Shown here one piece after another: positions 1-14,277 of a stretch of 25,618 nucleotides of DNA. Each line of letters begins with the position of its first letter. The stretch's first letter is position 1. The notes beneath the pieces were generated by a model. The model had not been told where the DNA came from and did not search any database. It saw nothing but the letters and a program-made list of their open reading frames with translations. Origin of the DNA: Farysia itapuensis (taxonomy: Eukaryota > Basidiomycota > Ustilaginomycetes > Ustilaginales > Ustilaginaceae). The stretch is taken from assembly GCA_023212645.1 (NCBI GenBank), contig JALBYC010000050.1, positions 1-25,618 of the forward strand, written 5' to 3'. A program made the translations under genes and the position numbers.

Positions 1-3209
<3,209 letters not shown>

Positions 3210-3726
3210 GGCGATGAGTGTATGGCATGGAAGCGTCACGAGCGCGTTACCGAGGGGGAATGGTGGAGAAGAGAGAGTTTTGACGTTGGCCTTCTCCGCT
3301 TATTGGACGTGGGATTATACACTTCTACTTTTGACTTTGGGCTCAGAGGAGAGAAAAAAAAAAAGATCCGAAAGTTGTGTTGTACCTTTGGATTTCAGCC
3401 CAAAATGAGCCCATTTAGGGACGCGTTTCAGAGCTGCGCCTCCGCCCCATTACCCACTGCTCCCAAGCCGCGTCGTTCTCAATTCCTGTTCACAATTTCC
3501 AATTCAAACTGTCGCTGAGTCCAGTTATTCGGTACTCGGGCGCATGTGCAAATGCGGATCGCGGATCGGAGGCTCAAAGTGTCAGATCCGAAAAGCTGCC
3601 CCTGGTCGCCCGATCGCCCGGTTCGCGCTTATTTGCCGCTCAGACTCCGTACACTCAAGCAAATATCACTTATATAGCATGCATAGTTCATCATACAAAA
3701 GTAGGGCGGGGAAATATCGGTGCACT
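3210..3726. other. Intergenic: SKN7 promoter and 3' end of the Num1-like gene
   Basis: These 517 bases hold no convincing gene. They must contain the SKN7 upstream region (minus strand) and the 3' untranslated region of the Num1-like gene. Visible elements are an A-rich run near 3354-3364 and a TATATAA-like string on the minus strand near 3669-3676. The latter is about 460 bases upstream of the SKN7 start, far for a TATA box unless the leader is long. No terminator or factor site can be assigned with confidence. Confidence 0.6.
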
Positions 3727-5599
3727 TTACTCGCCCTTGTGCGGGACGTCTAGGGATTGTCGCAGTTTGATCTTTTGCACGCGTTCGCCATAGGTGGGAC
3801 CAACAGCCGCGGAATTAGACGCAATCGGGGTGGCAGCAGTGTTGGTCGTGTCGTTGAGCGTCGAGATGGGCGCAAACAGGTTGGCGAAGGTGGCGTCGGC
3901 TACACGCGGGCGTTTGGCTTTGGACGTCGCAGCTTGGCTGTCGAGACTGTCGCGGGGTGCTTCCATCGCGGCCAAGATGGAAGATGGTAGACGTGGGACA
4001 GGCTCTTCTGCAGCTCGAACAGCAGCGTCCAGTTTCGACTTGAGTCCGACTGACGAAACGCGAGATCCACCGCTAGACTGACGACGATGCAGACGCGAAG
4101 AAGACTTGCGACTACCCCTGTCGCTACTGTATCCGTTCCCCTCGCGGCGGATACTGTGGGCATGGTTGTGCGCCAGCGATCCAACATCGTGTCGACCGTC
4201 ACAGCAGGCACGCACGTTGGTCAGACCGTCAAATCCTTCCGGCTCGTCTTCCTCCAGCATCTCTTCCGCCGTCTTGAGCCGCGGATCGTCAGTCACTCGA
4301 CTCGGAGACTGCGTAGCAGTCAGATCCATCATGTCGTAGCTCTCGTCTCCTAGATCTGCCTCGTACGTTGCCGTTCGCACACTGCGTGTAGGACTCATTG
4401 TCGTTTCGCGATCGTACTCGTGCATCTGTAGCCATTCTTTGGCGGCCGAGCCGCTCCGCTTGCCGATCGATGGGTACAAAAGGCTCCCCTTGCGATGTTG
4501 TGGTGTGGACTCGGTACGCATCGCGTGGTCTGTCGATCGACGGCGTGAGAGGAAACTGTGCTGCGGTGAGAGGAAGCGTGAGGTACTGCCAATCGTCGAG
4601 GCCGAAGCCCGCGGGCGTCGCTTGCGAGACAGATCTCTCTCCCCATCACCACCACCACCTGAAGCGGTCACGTTGCTCGCAATGACTGTTGCGTCCTGAA
4701 TCGTCGGTCGACGCACCAGATACTCGAGCGCTGCAAGCCACGCCTCGTGGCGCTCCCGACTCGGCGCTGTAATCTTGACCTCGCGCGAGGCAGTCGTCAC
4801 AATCAGACTCTCGTGATGCAATCCAGGCGGACTTGGGTTGAAGTCTTCGACAACACGCACGTGCTCGATCGAGGCACTCTTGCTCGTGCCTTCCGACACT
4901 TTGGCTCCTCCCGGATCGCTCAACGTCCAGTAGAGCGTTTTTGTATACGGGTGCACCCAGAAGTACCGTTTGTGTCGCTTGTCCGAGTGTCCACCACGGC
5001 CCATGGACTTGCGCGTGTACTTGTGCATGTACTCTCCAATCATGGTCTGCGTGATGGCGTGGATGATGGCTGGATCCGTGGCATCTGCGCCAAACTGCGC
5101 CAAGCCACCACCAGCAGCAGCTCCAGGTCCGCGTGCAGCCGTAAACGTATTTTCCCCATCATCAGCCTCGGACGCTGCCGAAGACATCATTGACAGTCGG
5201 CGACTCACTTCCGACGTCACGTCGGAAACAAACGACGCAGCCGACGAGGCACGATGGCTCGGCGCAGGTCTTCGAGCACCTTTGGGTCCCGGCGTTGACT
5301 TTCGAGAATGAACGCTCTTGTGACCTGCAAGCATGGTGCTGTACATGCCTGCATCCAACGGTGTTTGTTGCGCATTCGAGGCAGTGGTGTCGCTCGAAGT
5401 GGTTCTAGATCGGAGGCTGGCAGCTCCCGAGCTTGGCTGCCGGATCCGGTTGCTCGTGGCAATGACGCTTGGTGGCGGTCCGTTGCGACTAGACGCGCGC
5501 GAGACGGATCGACTCTGGTCACCGTTCGATGGAAGCTGTAGGTGACGCTGCTGAGCGCGGGCCAGCAGATCCGCTGGGGGAGGCGAAAGAGGGCGTTGC

Positions 5600-5632
<33 letters not shown>

Positions 5633-8600
5633 TTGCGTGTGACGCTGGCAGGAGGCGGCATTTTCGGAGGCCCAGGCATAGCCATCACCGGCGGCTTGCT
5701 CTTATCCGGCAGTGCAGGTACAGGGGGTGCGGTCTCGTTGGCAGCCTGATGAGTGCTTCGAGACCATGTCGAATCGGTCGATTTGCGTCGGCCAAACGCA
5801 CCCGTCACGGCTTCAGGAGTGTACATGGTCGGAGCTGGCGACTCGGTGCGGAGACCGCCATCGCGCGCGCCACCAAATGTACTGACAGAGTCGCGAGGAC
5901 GGCTCGCCGCTTGCACGCCTCCCAGAACCACAACCCCGCCCTGACCTACAAGCGCATCAGCAGGGGCTCGAGCTTGCGCCACTCGTTGCTGCTGGAACAG
6001 TGCCCAAGCCTGGTCGTCTGTCTGGCACGAATTTTCCTTGAGATCGGGTTTTTCGCGGAATCGGTGGGCGCGAGACGTGCCTACATTCTCGACAGCGTCC
6101 TCGTACGCTTCGTTCTCAGTGTCGGTCACCATCTCGTTCTTGGCCTGCAGCTGAGCCTCGACTGCAGCCGTCGCCGCAACAGCAGCGGCAAGCGTCGCCT
6201 CCATCTTGGACAATGCTCCTTCTTGATCACGCACCTTCTTCTGCGCAGTATTGAGCGCAGACTGAGCCGTCTGTAGCTCCTTGTCCGACGAAAGACGATT
6301 CTGCTCCGTCGACGATTTCTCCGCCGCAATGGCTGACTCGAGGTATCGCACTTTGGACTGCAGCGAGCCAATCGAGGCCTTGGCATCGTCGTGTTGCTTT
6401 GCCAGAGTCTCGTACTCAGTCTTGCTTGTACGGAGCTGCTTGTCAGCCACGGCTTTCGAGTCTTGCAGTGCCGCGCTCTCCGTGGTGAGACCTGCAAGTC
6501 GAACTTCCAGCGTCTGCATCCCAGATCGCAATGCTTCCACCTCGTTCAAATGCGTCTGAATTGTGCCGTGCAGCTGTTCGGCCTCGTTGCGATGCTTTGC
6601 GGACGTATTGCGCAATGCGTCGTTTTCGTCCTTGTGCTTCTGCACAGCGTCGCGCAGTCGTTCTGACTCGTCTTTGTGCGCTTGAGCATCCTTTCGAAGC
6701 GCGTCTGACTCGGTTCGGCGTGTCTCAAGTGCTTCCCGGAGCGTGTGTTCCTCGGTCTTGTGCGACTCGACCGTGCTGTGTAGAGCGAGGGCTTCTTCGT
6801 CACGCGTCTTGATCGTGGCACGCAGCTGCTCTGCCTCGTCTTTATACGATTGTACCGCGCTGCGCAGTATCTCGGCTTCGCGCAGATGAAACTCGACCTC
6901 TCCGCGCAAAGCCTCCGAATCCTGCTTGTGCGTTTCAACAGCACGGCGCAAACCGCCCGCCTCTTCCTCATGGACTTGAACCGCGCTGCGAAGCTTTTCA
7001 GCCTCGTCCTTGTGCATGTCGACGGTAGCGCGCAGCGAGTCCGCTTCTTCGTTACGCGTCTGTAGCAAGGTGCGAAGGTGCTCTGATTCCTCCTTGTGCG
7101 TCTGTACCGCCAAATCTCTGCTCGCGAGTGTCGATTTGTGCTCGGCTCGGAGCTGCGAGACTGCCTCTTGGTGGGAGACTTCCTGGGTGTGGAGGATGTC
7201 GTTGTGCTGTCGGTCTTTCTGTGCGATGGCTAGGGCGTGTGCGGCTTGTAGCTGTTCCTTCTCCGCTTCGGTGGCGGTAAGTGCTTCGGATCGGGCCGCG
7301 ACGGCAGCGGCTGCAGCGACGGCCTCGGCTTCCTTCTGCCGCGCCAGCTCCGTCGCTGCCTCCTCCTGGCGTCGAACCTTCTCCTTCACCATCCCCAGAT
7401 TCGACTTGGTCTCATCCAGCTCCCTCTGCGTCGCGGAGTGTGTCTGTTCCAGGTCCGAGACGTGTCTGCGCAGCCGGTCCAGCTCATCGTTCAGGCTCTT
7501 GATCGTCTGTTGCAGCTTCTCAATCTCAGCCTTGGCGTCGGAAAGCTGTCGATCACGCGCGGCAAGTTCTTGGGAGTGCGTCTCGCGCAGCGTGGTGAGG
7601 GCTGACGCGTGTGTGGCCTCGAGATCAGCCATCGCATCCCGCTGTTGCTCGATCTGAGTGCTTGCATCCTTAATCGCTTGCTCTTTACCAGCTAATGCCT
7701 GGGCGTGCTCGGTTTTGGCCTTCTCAAGCTCGGCCGTGGCTTGTTGCAGCGCTTGATCCTTGTTCGACACCGCCAGCGAGTGCTCAGCGTGGGTCTGTTG
7801 GAGGTGGGCATCTGCATCTGACAGTGCTTGGTCCTTGGCCGCCAGCAATTGTGCATGTTCCGCTCGGGTCTGTTCAAGCAGGGCATCGGCGTCTTTCAGC
7901 GCTTGATTCTTGCCGCTCAACAGCTGTGCATGCTCAGCAGTAACGCTTTCGAGCTGAGAAGCCACTTCCTGCAGTGCTTCTTCCTTGCCGGCCAGAACCT
8001 GAGCATGTTCAGAGTGGGTTGCTTCGTGTTGAGCGGCAGCGTCGGCGAGTGCGCGATCCTTGCCGGCAATCAGCAGCGCGTGATCGGCTGAAACCCGCTC
8101 GAGCTGGGAGGCAGCTTCCTGCACCGCTTTCTCCTTGCTCGCCAACAGCTCGGCGTGATCTGAGCGACTCTGCTCGAGCTGACTCCCAACGTCTGCCAAT
8201 TCTCGCTCCTTGGCGGCCAAGAGCTGTGCGTGCTCTGCTCGGGCTTGGTCGAGGAGGTCGGCGTGAGCGACGGTGAGCGACTGCACGGCTTCCTGGTGCT
8301 GTCTATCCTTTTGCGATAGGGCAAAGGCGTGAGAAGCGTCTGACCGTTCACGTTCCTCGCGGTGCTTGCGTTCCGTGTCCTCGCGGGTGGTCTTGTGCAG
8401 CGCGACGGCGGCGGCCAACTCGGCGCTTGAAGCGGCCACCTGATCGGCTAGAGACCGCGAGTGTCGTGACCGCGCTTCGGCAATTGCAGCTTCGTGAATC
8501 TCGTTTCGCTCCGCTACGGCAGCTGAGAGTTGTGCTGCGTGCGATTCGTCGCCTTGTGCGACGGCGCGCTGATGTTCTTCAACCAGAGTGTCTATCTGCT

Positions 8601-11061
8601 TTTGATAGGAGGTCTTGAGGGTTTCCAGAGCGGTAGCGTGCTGGGCGGACAGTTCGGCGATGCGGGCGGTATGCTCAGCGTGGGTGGTGTCGAGTGTCTC
8701 GGCGTGGGTGGCGTGAATGGCTTCCATAGCCGCCGTGTGGTCGGCGTGAATAGCTTCGACAAATTTGTCGTGTTCCGCACGGAGCAGGTCGATAGCTTGG
8801 GCGTGTTGCGCATCGCGTTCGGCCAGGGCGGGAGTGACGAGATCTGGTACTTCGGTTTGCAGAGCCAAGTCCTCGAGTTCGTTGCCGAGCGCACTGGGTT
8901 GGAAGACGGTTGAGATGGATCGAGTAGCGCCAGCGCCGCTGCGACGGCTCGCCTTGATGGTCCCGTACTGGACAGGACTGTCTTCGTCCTCGGTCGTGGG
9001 AAGCTGCGAGGATCGAGCGAGGGGACTACTACCGATGGACGTGCGAGACTTGTGCCCGCGTCGTACAGGTCGAGCTGAACTACTGTCCACACTATTGTCG
9101 GCTGGATCAGCCTGCAACATGTCTGCGAATGCCGGATCCATACCGTCCATACTGGCGCGAGAGGGTGACTCGTCTTGCAGGGTAGATCGTTCCGGCTCTT
9201 CCTCGTACTCGGCATATTCGACAATGGAGTCGTTGGACTCACTCGACACCATGCCCATGAGCTTGCCGAGACGCGGGCGATGTACTGGACGTGCAGACCG
9301 AGCGTGAGACCGCTTGACCGACGGACTGCTAGCGTTCGCCTCGTCCATCCATTGCAGCTCTTCATCCTCGCTTGTCTCAGCGTCGTCGTCCAGTCCTTGC
9401 GGGATCTTGACACCGGATTGGACGAGCAGCTTCTTGAGCTCTACGTTCTTTTCTCGAACGCGTCGCTTTTCGGCTGCATCTTTGCCCGCTTTGCGCTGAG
9501 CCATGGCCAGTTTGGCGCGCAAGTCTTGAGCTTCCTTGTCGCGTCCCAGACGGTTTCCAAGAGGCGAAAGTGCGGCACCTTCGGCGGAGTAAACAGAATC
9601 GTTGGGCGATCTAGGACTTTCGCCGGGGCCAGCAGCGGCACGGAGACGCGCGGTAAGAGCGTCGACATCCTCGGCCACGTCGTCGTTGGCTGTATCCGAC
9701 ATGAAGCTGTTGGACACGCTGCGGGACATGCTACCCTTTTGGAGCTGCTGCGTTCGGAATCGCTGCAATTCGCCCTGCAGGTCTGAAACGTTTCGCTGCA
9801 TCCCGGCACGCTCGCGTCGTGCAAGAGCAATCTCGGTGTCGCGAGCCTTGTTGAGACGGTCAATCTCGGCAGTCTGACTGTCGATCTGCAGGCGCTGTGA
9901 GTCGGCAGTCTCGCGCGCTTTGGCCACATCCTTGTTCAGGCGCAGATTGTCAAGCTCGGACTTTTTCAGGGCGTTGTTGATCTGGCTCAGCTGTTCCTCG
10001 AGATTCTGCTTGGCTACGCTGAGGTCCCAGTTTTCCTGCTTGAGTGCATCTTCTGCTTCGGTCATCTGGATGACTTTAGGCTTGTATTGGTCGAGCTGCT
10101 TCTCGACTTCGGCATGCGATCGCTCGATGGCGACGCGTTGATCGTCGCGCTCCTTCAACAAGCCTTGAAGGCGGCGAACTTCTTGGACCAAACCTGCCTG
10201 GATCTCGTTGATGAGGTCGGTGTCGGCTTTCGCCTGTCTGGCGGCGGCGTTTCGACTGCGTCGATCTTCCATACGAGGCGTGGTGCTGGTTGTCGCCGGA
10301 GCATGTGCGGGAGACTTGCCCGGGGTGGCCGTGAGGTTGCGGATCGCGTTCGCTACGCGTGTTGCTTTGGAAGGCGACTCGCCCGCTTCAAGCGTGGCAT
10401 CGCTCCTGGTCGTCGAGTCTGAGGTGTACGAGGCAATCTCGGAGAAGAGCATTCTCTTTTGTGCTTCCAAATCTTCAATTTCTGCTTCGATCCGTTCGCC
10501 GAGCACGCGAATACGAGTGGTGGAAGCGCTCACAGAGGAGTCTTCCGTCTGGTCCTCGGCAGCCCTGAGTTCTTCGGCGAGTTCATCCATGAGGTTCTCG
10601 ATCTTGGTTCGAAGGCCCAGAAGTCCTTGGCCGAGCATGCCGGCCGAGTTGACCTGGCTTTCATTCTCTTGGCGGAGCAGCTGCAGGCGTTCGCGAGCGA
10701 CGCGGGTGATGTCGATTGTCTTTGCTTGGTCGGACGAGTCGCGTTGATAAGATGCAGCAGATGCCAGACGGGTCGGGGAAGTATGGCGCGCCAGATTGGT
10801 CGAGTCTACCAGAGCTCGATATTCATTGGACAGAGTTTGGGAGGGGAGAGGTGGTGGAGCTGATGTTGTGGTAAAGTCGCTCTTGCGTCCCTTGCGCGTT
10901 GACGAGCCTGGTCTTGGAGGAGGACGGAAGCCGAGGTTGGACGCCATGGTAATGTCTTTTGGCGATGTTGGATATACTTGCCTCGGAGCAGGGGAGGGTG
11001 ATGGAGGAGCATTGCTCTCATACAGACCGTCGACACTGCTGTCTGCAGTTGACAGATCCAT
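3727..11061 (-). CDS. NUM1: Num1/Mcp5/ApsA-like cortical anchor, giant coiled-coil protein with C-terminal PH domain
   Basis: Uninterrupted reading frame of 2444 residues from the ATG at 11061. The frame continues upstream only to a GTG, and a second in-frame ATG lies at 10947. Order: Ser/Pro-rich N-terminus; coiled coils (about 100-500); a disordered Ser-rich stretch; a long helical rod (about 760-1650) made of 11-, 25- and 14-residue repeats; a disordered segment with ten consecutive Ala; a PH domain of the Mcp5/Num1 type (about 1995-2120; HKRYFWVHPYTKTLYW, then VVEDFNPSPPGLHHESL and the SRERHEAWLAALEYL helix); and a Ser/Arg-rich tail. In yeasts and Aspergillus this family binds PI(4,5)P2 at the cortex, captures dynein for nuclear migration and tethers mitochondria. 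Hyphal nuclear positioning is the likely role here. The PH signature makes the family secure. Orthology to a specific named gene is inferred, since the rod differs from yeast Num1's 64-residue repeats. Note that 'Num1' has also been used for an unrelated U. maydis splicing factor. Confidence 0.9.
5603..5631 (-). repeat. GCA trinucleotide microsatellite coding for poly-Ala
   Basis: About nine and a half uninterrupted GCA units (GCT read on the coding strand) inside the Num1-like gene encode a run of ten Ala in the disordered segment before the PH domain. The pure repeat tract is expected to vary in length between strains. Confidence 0.9.
6490..7077 (-). repeat. 14 tandem 42-bp units: 14-residue coiled-coil repeats
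   Basis: Residues about 1329-1524 of the Num1-like protein divide exactly into 14 units of 14 residues with no gap. Each begins Leu-Arg (or Leu-His), typically with Val/Leu/Ile at position 5, an aromatic or basic residue at 8, Glu at 11 and Ala/Ser at 12, for example LRSAVQVHEEEAGG. Two heptads per unit imply a left-handed coiled coil with core residues at 1, 5, 8 and 12. Position 8 is His in nine units, Arg in three, Tyr in one and Leu in one. Units differ at many sites, so this is an old, diverged array rather than a recent expansion. Confidence 0.9.
7633..8232 (-). repeat. 8 tandem 75-bp units: 25-residue coiled-coil repeats
   Basis: Residues about 944-1143 of the Num1-like protein consist of eight gapless 25-residue units. 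His at position 1 and Lys at position 8 are present in all eight; position 2 is Ala in seven and Ser in one. Units open with strings such as HAQLLAAKDQAL and usually close with Glu or Asp before the next His. A period of 25 equals 7+7+11, close to seven helical turns, predicting a nearly straight coiled coil rather than a plain heptad rod. Confidence 0.9.
8383..8778 (-). repeat. About 12 tandem 33-bp units: 11-residue (hendecad) repeats
   Basis: From residue about 762 the Num1-like protein follows an 11-residue period, clearest in the first nine units (8482-8778) and weaker afterwards. Units look like ADHTAAMEAIH and ATHAETLDTTH. His at position 3 appears in seven of the first eight units. 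Hendecads favour a slightly right-handed or straight coiled coil. Confidence 0.8.
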
Positions 11062-11524
11062 GATCGGCGTCGATGGAAGCTGGGGTGAGTGAGCGAGATG
11101 ATGGAGGTAGCTGATTCCGCGTCTGGTTGTCAAGTTGTCAAACTGCAATGAACAAGAAAAAGAGACAAACACACGCGCGCGTCCCTTTTTGGCTCACTCA
11201 AGCAAGAACAACACTTTTCCAAACCAAAGTCAGCAGCACCTGTCACACCTCTGATCACTCTGCTCAAACCAAACAAGGTATTAGTGGCGCGTCATTCCAA
11301 GGAGCGTATCGCTCAATGCCACTAGCACAAGTTCGCTGAGCTACGCAAGCAACGGTATTGGACTTCCATGTTCACACGTGGATTTACCAAAAGCACGCAC
11401 GGTGGCGCGCAACCAACGCATTTGGCCGTCAAATTTAAAGTGTGACAACACTCTCGCGCGTAACGCGTCACGTGAATACTACCTCTTCAAATGTGAATAA
11501 GGCTGGCAATGCGCAACCTACAGC
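11062..11524. other. Intergenic: Num1-like promoter and Doa1 3' region
   Basis: These 463 bases separate the start of the Num1-like gene from the stop of the Doa1 gene, both on the minus strand. An in-frame GTG at 11172 lengthens the open frame upstream of the Num1-like ATG, but the added residues look like translated leader. No RNA gene or clear regulatory motif is seen. Confidence 0.6.
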
Positions 11525-14103
11525 CTACATGAGCCGAGTGAGTTCCTGGCATAGAGACGCAATCCGTGCCTCCTTGCCCATACTGCCTGCAGCATGCCTG
11601 TGTACCAGATCGCGCGCTTTTTGCAGCGGTCCAACAGACATCCCGCCCCCCGAGGTTGAGCAGATCAGGTTGCCCAGTGCCACCAAAGCACGGTAGACGA
11701 CCTCGCTGTCTTCCGTCTCAAAACCCAGAATCTCGTGGACCAGGTTGAGTGTGATGGTGGAGGCTGCACTCTTGCTCGTTGAACCGGCCATCTGGGCAGT
11801 GGCGTTGTAGGCGACCGTGGCAAATGCAATGCGTCCGTTCTTGGACAGCTTGCTGAAGTGAGTTTCACCAAGTGAGCCGAGTAGACTGACACTGTTGAGC
11901 TCCAAATCGCCCAGAGAGCCAGGATTGCTCCATAGGTTTGCGATGAGTCGTAACGCCAGCATTGAGTTGACGTCGCGAGCCTTGGCTTCGGCTGAGCCAG
12001 CCGCGGGCCAGTCCTCGCTCCAGCTAGAAGCCTCAAAAGCCTGTCGAGCGAGATCCAGAGTCGCGCTCGTCGTGCCAACAGCTGCTGCGCATCGAAGCAA
12101 GTCCAGGGCTGGCAGACGCGATGCAGGAGACCAGGACGCAATCGCTTTCTCTAGCGGCGAAACATCCAGTGGAGCTCTGGGCTGCCCTTGTTCCAACTGG
12201 CGTGTCAGTTGGCTAATTTGTGCCATTTCTTCGCCATTCAGCTTGGCGGATTCCTGCTCGTTCAGTTGAGCAAGCTTGTTCTGGATCGCTGCGAAGTTGG
12301 CCGTGCGGAAGGCAAGGAAGGTTCGTTGTGGAAGGATACTTGACGTCGGTGCAGATGCAGTGGCGCTCGAGCTACTCGTGAATGGATCGACGTTGCGGGC
12401 GCCAGTATACGTGGAGCTGTTGCTTGTACTTTGCGTTGGAGCTCGAGATGGAGCTGGTGCAGTTGATGCTCCGCCCGCAGGCTGATACCGGCTTGATCCC
12501 GTATACGGATCGACGTATTCCGCACCCCCAAGACTGACACCCTGCGTATTCGTCTCGATGAATTTGACCACCTGGTCAATGTACTCCTGCGATAGCTCGT
12601 TCTTCTCCAAGAACCGTTGTGCGGCGGCGTAGGTGTTGTCGCTCAGATTGTACGGCAGCTTGAGCGGTGGGACGCCGTCGGCGATATCCACGTCAAACAC
12701 GTAGTCGTACTCCTTTCCTTCGTATAGCTTCTTCTGGCCAGATCCGACACCTCCCACCACCTCGCCGATCTTTTCCCACCGACTTGACGCCGAGCTCCAC
12801 TGATGTGCTTCTACCAGGTCGCCGACTTTGATCATTTTGGTTTGGCCTTCTTTCGTGCCTGGCTGGTCGAGCGCTTCTGGGCCTGGCAGCTGGTCCTTCT
12901 GTACATCGCCCACCTGGGACTGGTTGAGCACCTGCGAGGCTATCGTGTGCTCGTATGCTTCCAAAAGCGACGCTTCGGCTTCGCGAGAGGGGTTTCGGGT
13001 GAAAACGCGGGCCATAGCGTCGGAAGAGCCACACACGACATCGGTATTTGGCAGAACGGAAACCGACCAGACTGAAATCGCGGGTATCGTAATGGTTTGG
13101 AGCAGGTTGCCGTCCTTCCAGACACGCACGCTGCGATCCTCGCCAGCACTGACCAGCTCTCCACCGTCACCTGGAATAGTCGCCAGACTGTACACGAAGC
13201 TGGTATGGCCTGAGAGTGTCTGCACTGGCTGTATGGGTGATTTGGACGATGGTGCATCGATCAGCGAGTACAGATGGATATTGCCATCGTTGCTGCAGCT
13301 CGCAAAGGACTGATGGCCGGCTAGAAGCCTCAAACCGCGGACTGCATCTGAATGCCCAACGAACGTAGCCAAAGGCTTGCTAGGTTTGGCGATGGACCAC
13401 AGGTGGATTTTGCGGTCTGCCGAGGCGGTCAGAACGCGGTCGTGGTCAATCGCTAGGACGGCCCAGACGGACTGCTCGTGGCCTGTAAACGTTGCAATGC
13501 ATTCCCAATTCTTCCACACCTTGGCTGTCTTGTCCCAACTGCCGCTGACTAGGTATTCCCCTGTGTGTTCGGCGTCTAGGGCACAGACGTTGTCCTGGTG
13601 GCCAATCAGCGTGCGAATTGGCATGGGTTCGCCCGTGGAGTCAACGCTGACTTCGCCGCCTGCTGACGTCAGACGATACGCATTGATGATCTTATCCTGT
13701 CCACTTGTCACGGCAAACGCTAGCAGTCACTCAACGTCAGTGTACAGTATCTGCGGCATGGCATCCACACTAGCGGCACTTACCTTCTCCTGAATGCACC
13801 ATGAACAGACAGGCGCTGACGAAGCCGTTGTGATGCTCGAATTCGGTGATAGACCGGAACTGATTGGGAGCCGAGCGCGACCATAGTATAGCCTTGTGGT
13901 CTCTGGACGACGTCAAAATCACTTCCTTGCCTAGCACGTCCTGTACTGCCGACGTGCTCGCTGAGACGCATCGAACCTATTTCCGGAACAGGTCAGCTAC
14001 TAACTGCGCTTGTTTCTCCGAGCAAGACTGCGCGGCGACTTACATCTGCTTGATGCTGCTGGAGCACTGCTGACAGCTTGTACGAGCCCTCGGCATGAGC
14101 CAT
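11525..14103 (-). CDS. DOA1: Doa1/Ufd3/PLAA-like WD40-PFU-PUL ubiquitin-binding Cdc48 cofactor
   Basis: Three exons on the minus strand: 14044-14103, 13785-end phase continued as 13784-13976, and 11525-13719; spliced length 815 residues. Intron 1 (13977-14043) starts GTAAGT after codon 20 and intron 2 (13720-13783) starts GTAAGT inside a Gly/Ala codon. Both have CTGAC branch-like sites and AG acceptors, and splicing restores the first WD40 blade (ILTSSRDHKAILW). Residues about 1-310 form WD40 repeats, about 375-475 a PFU domain (ubiquitin binding) and about 548-815 a PUL armadillo-like domain (Cdc48/p97 binding). This is the full family architecture and close to the length of human PLAA. The protein maintains free ubiquitin and assists Cdc48 in degradation, endosomal sorting and mitochondrial quality control. 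The stop is TAG after LTRLM. Only 174 bases separate its start from the stop of the aminopeptidase gene upstream. Confidence 0.93.
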
Positions 14104-14277
14104 GATCAGCACGCTTCTATGGGTACACAAGTAGCAACGAGAAGTATGAGAAGAACCAGCTGAGCACAGATCAACACCTCCCAACAGCAACACGCAACGA
14201 TTCGATCACGAATTCCACACAAACCTCCACCTGCCCTACTACCGAATTCTGAGCATTTTTGTTTTCCACTGGACGTC

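Noticed and set aside
8592..9413. 273-residue minus-strand frame inside the Num1-like gene
   Set aside because: It is an alternate-frame shadow of the coiled-coil region and shows no independent features.
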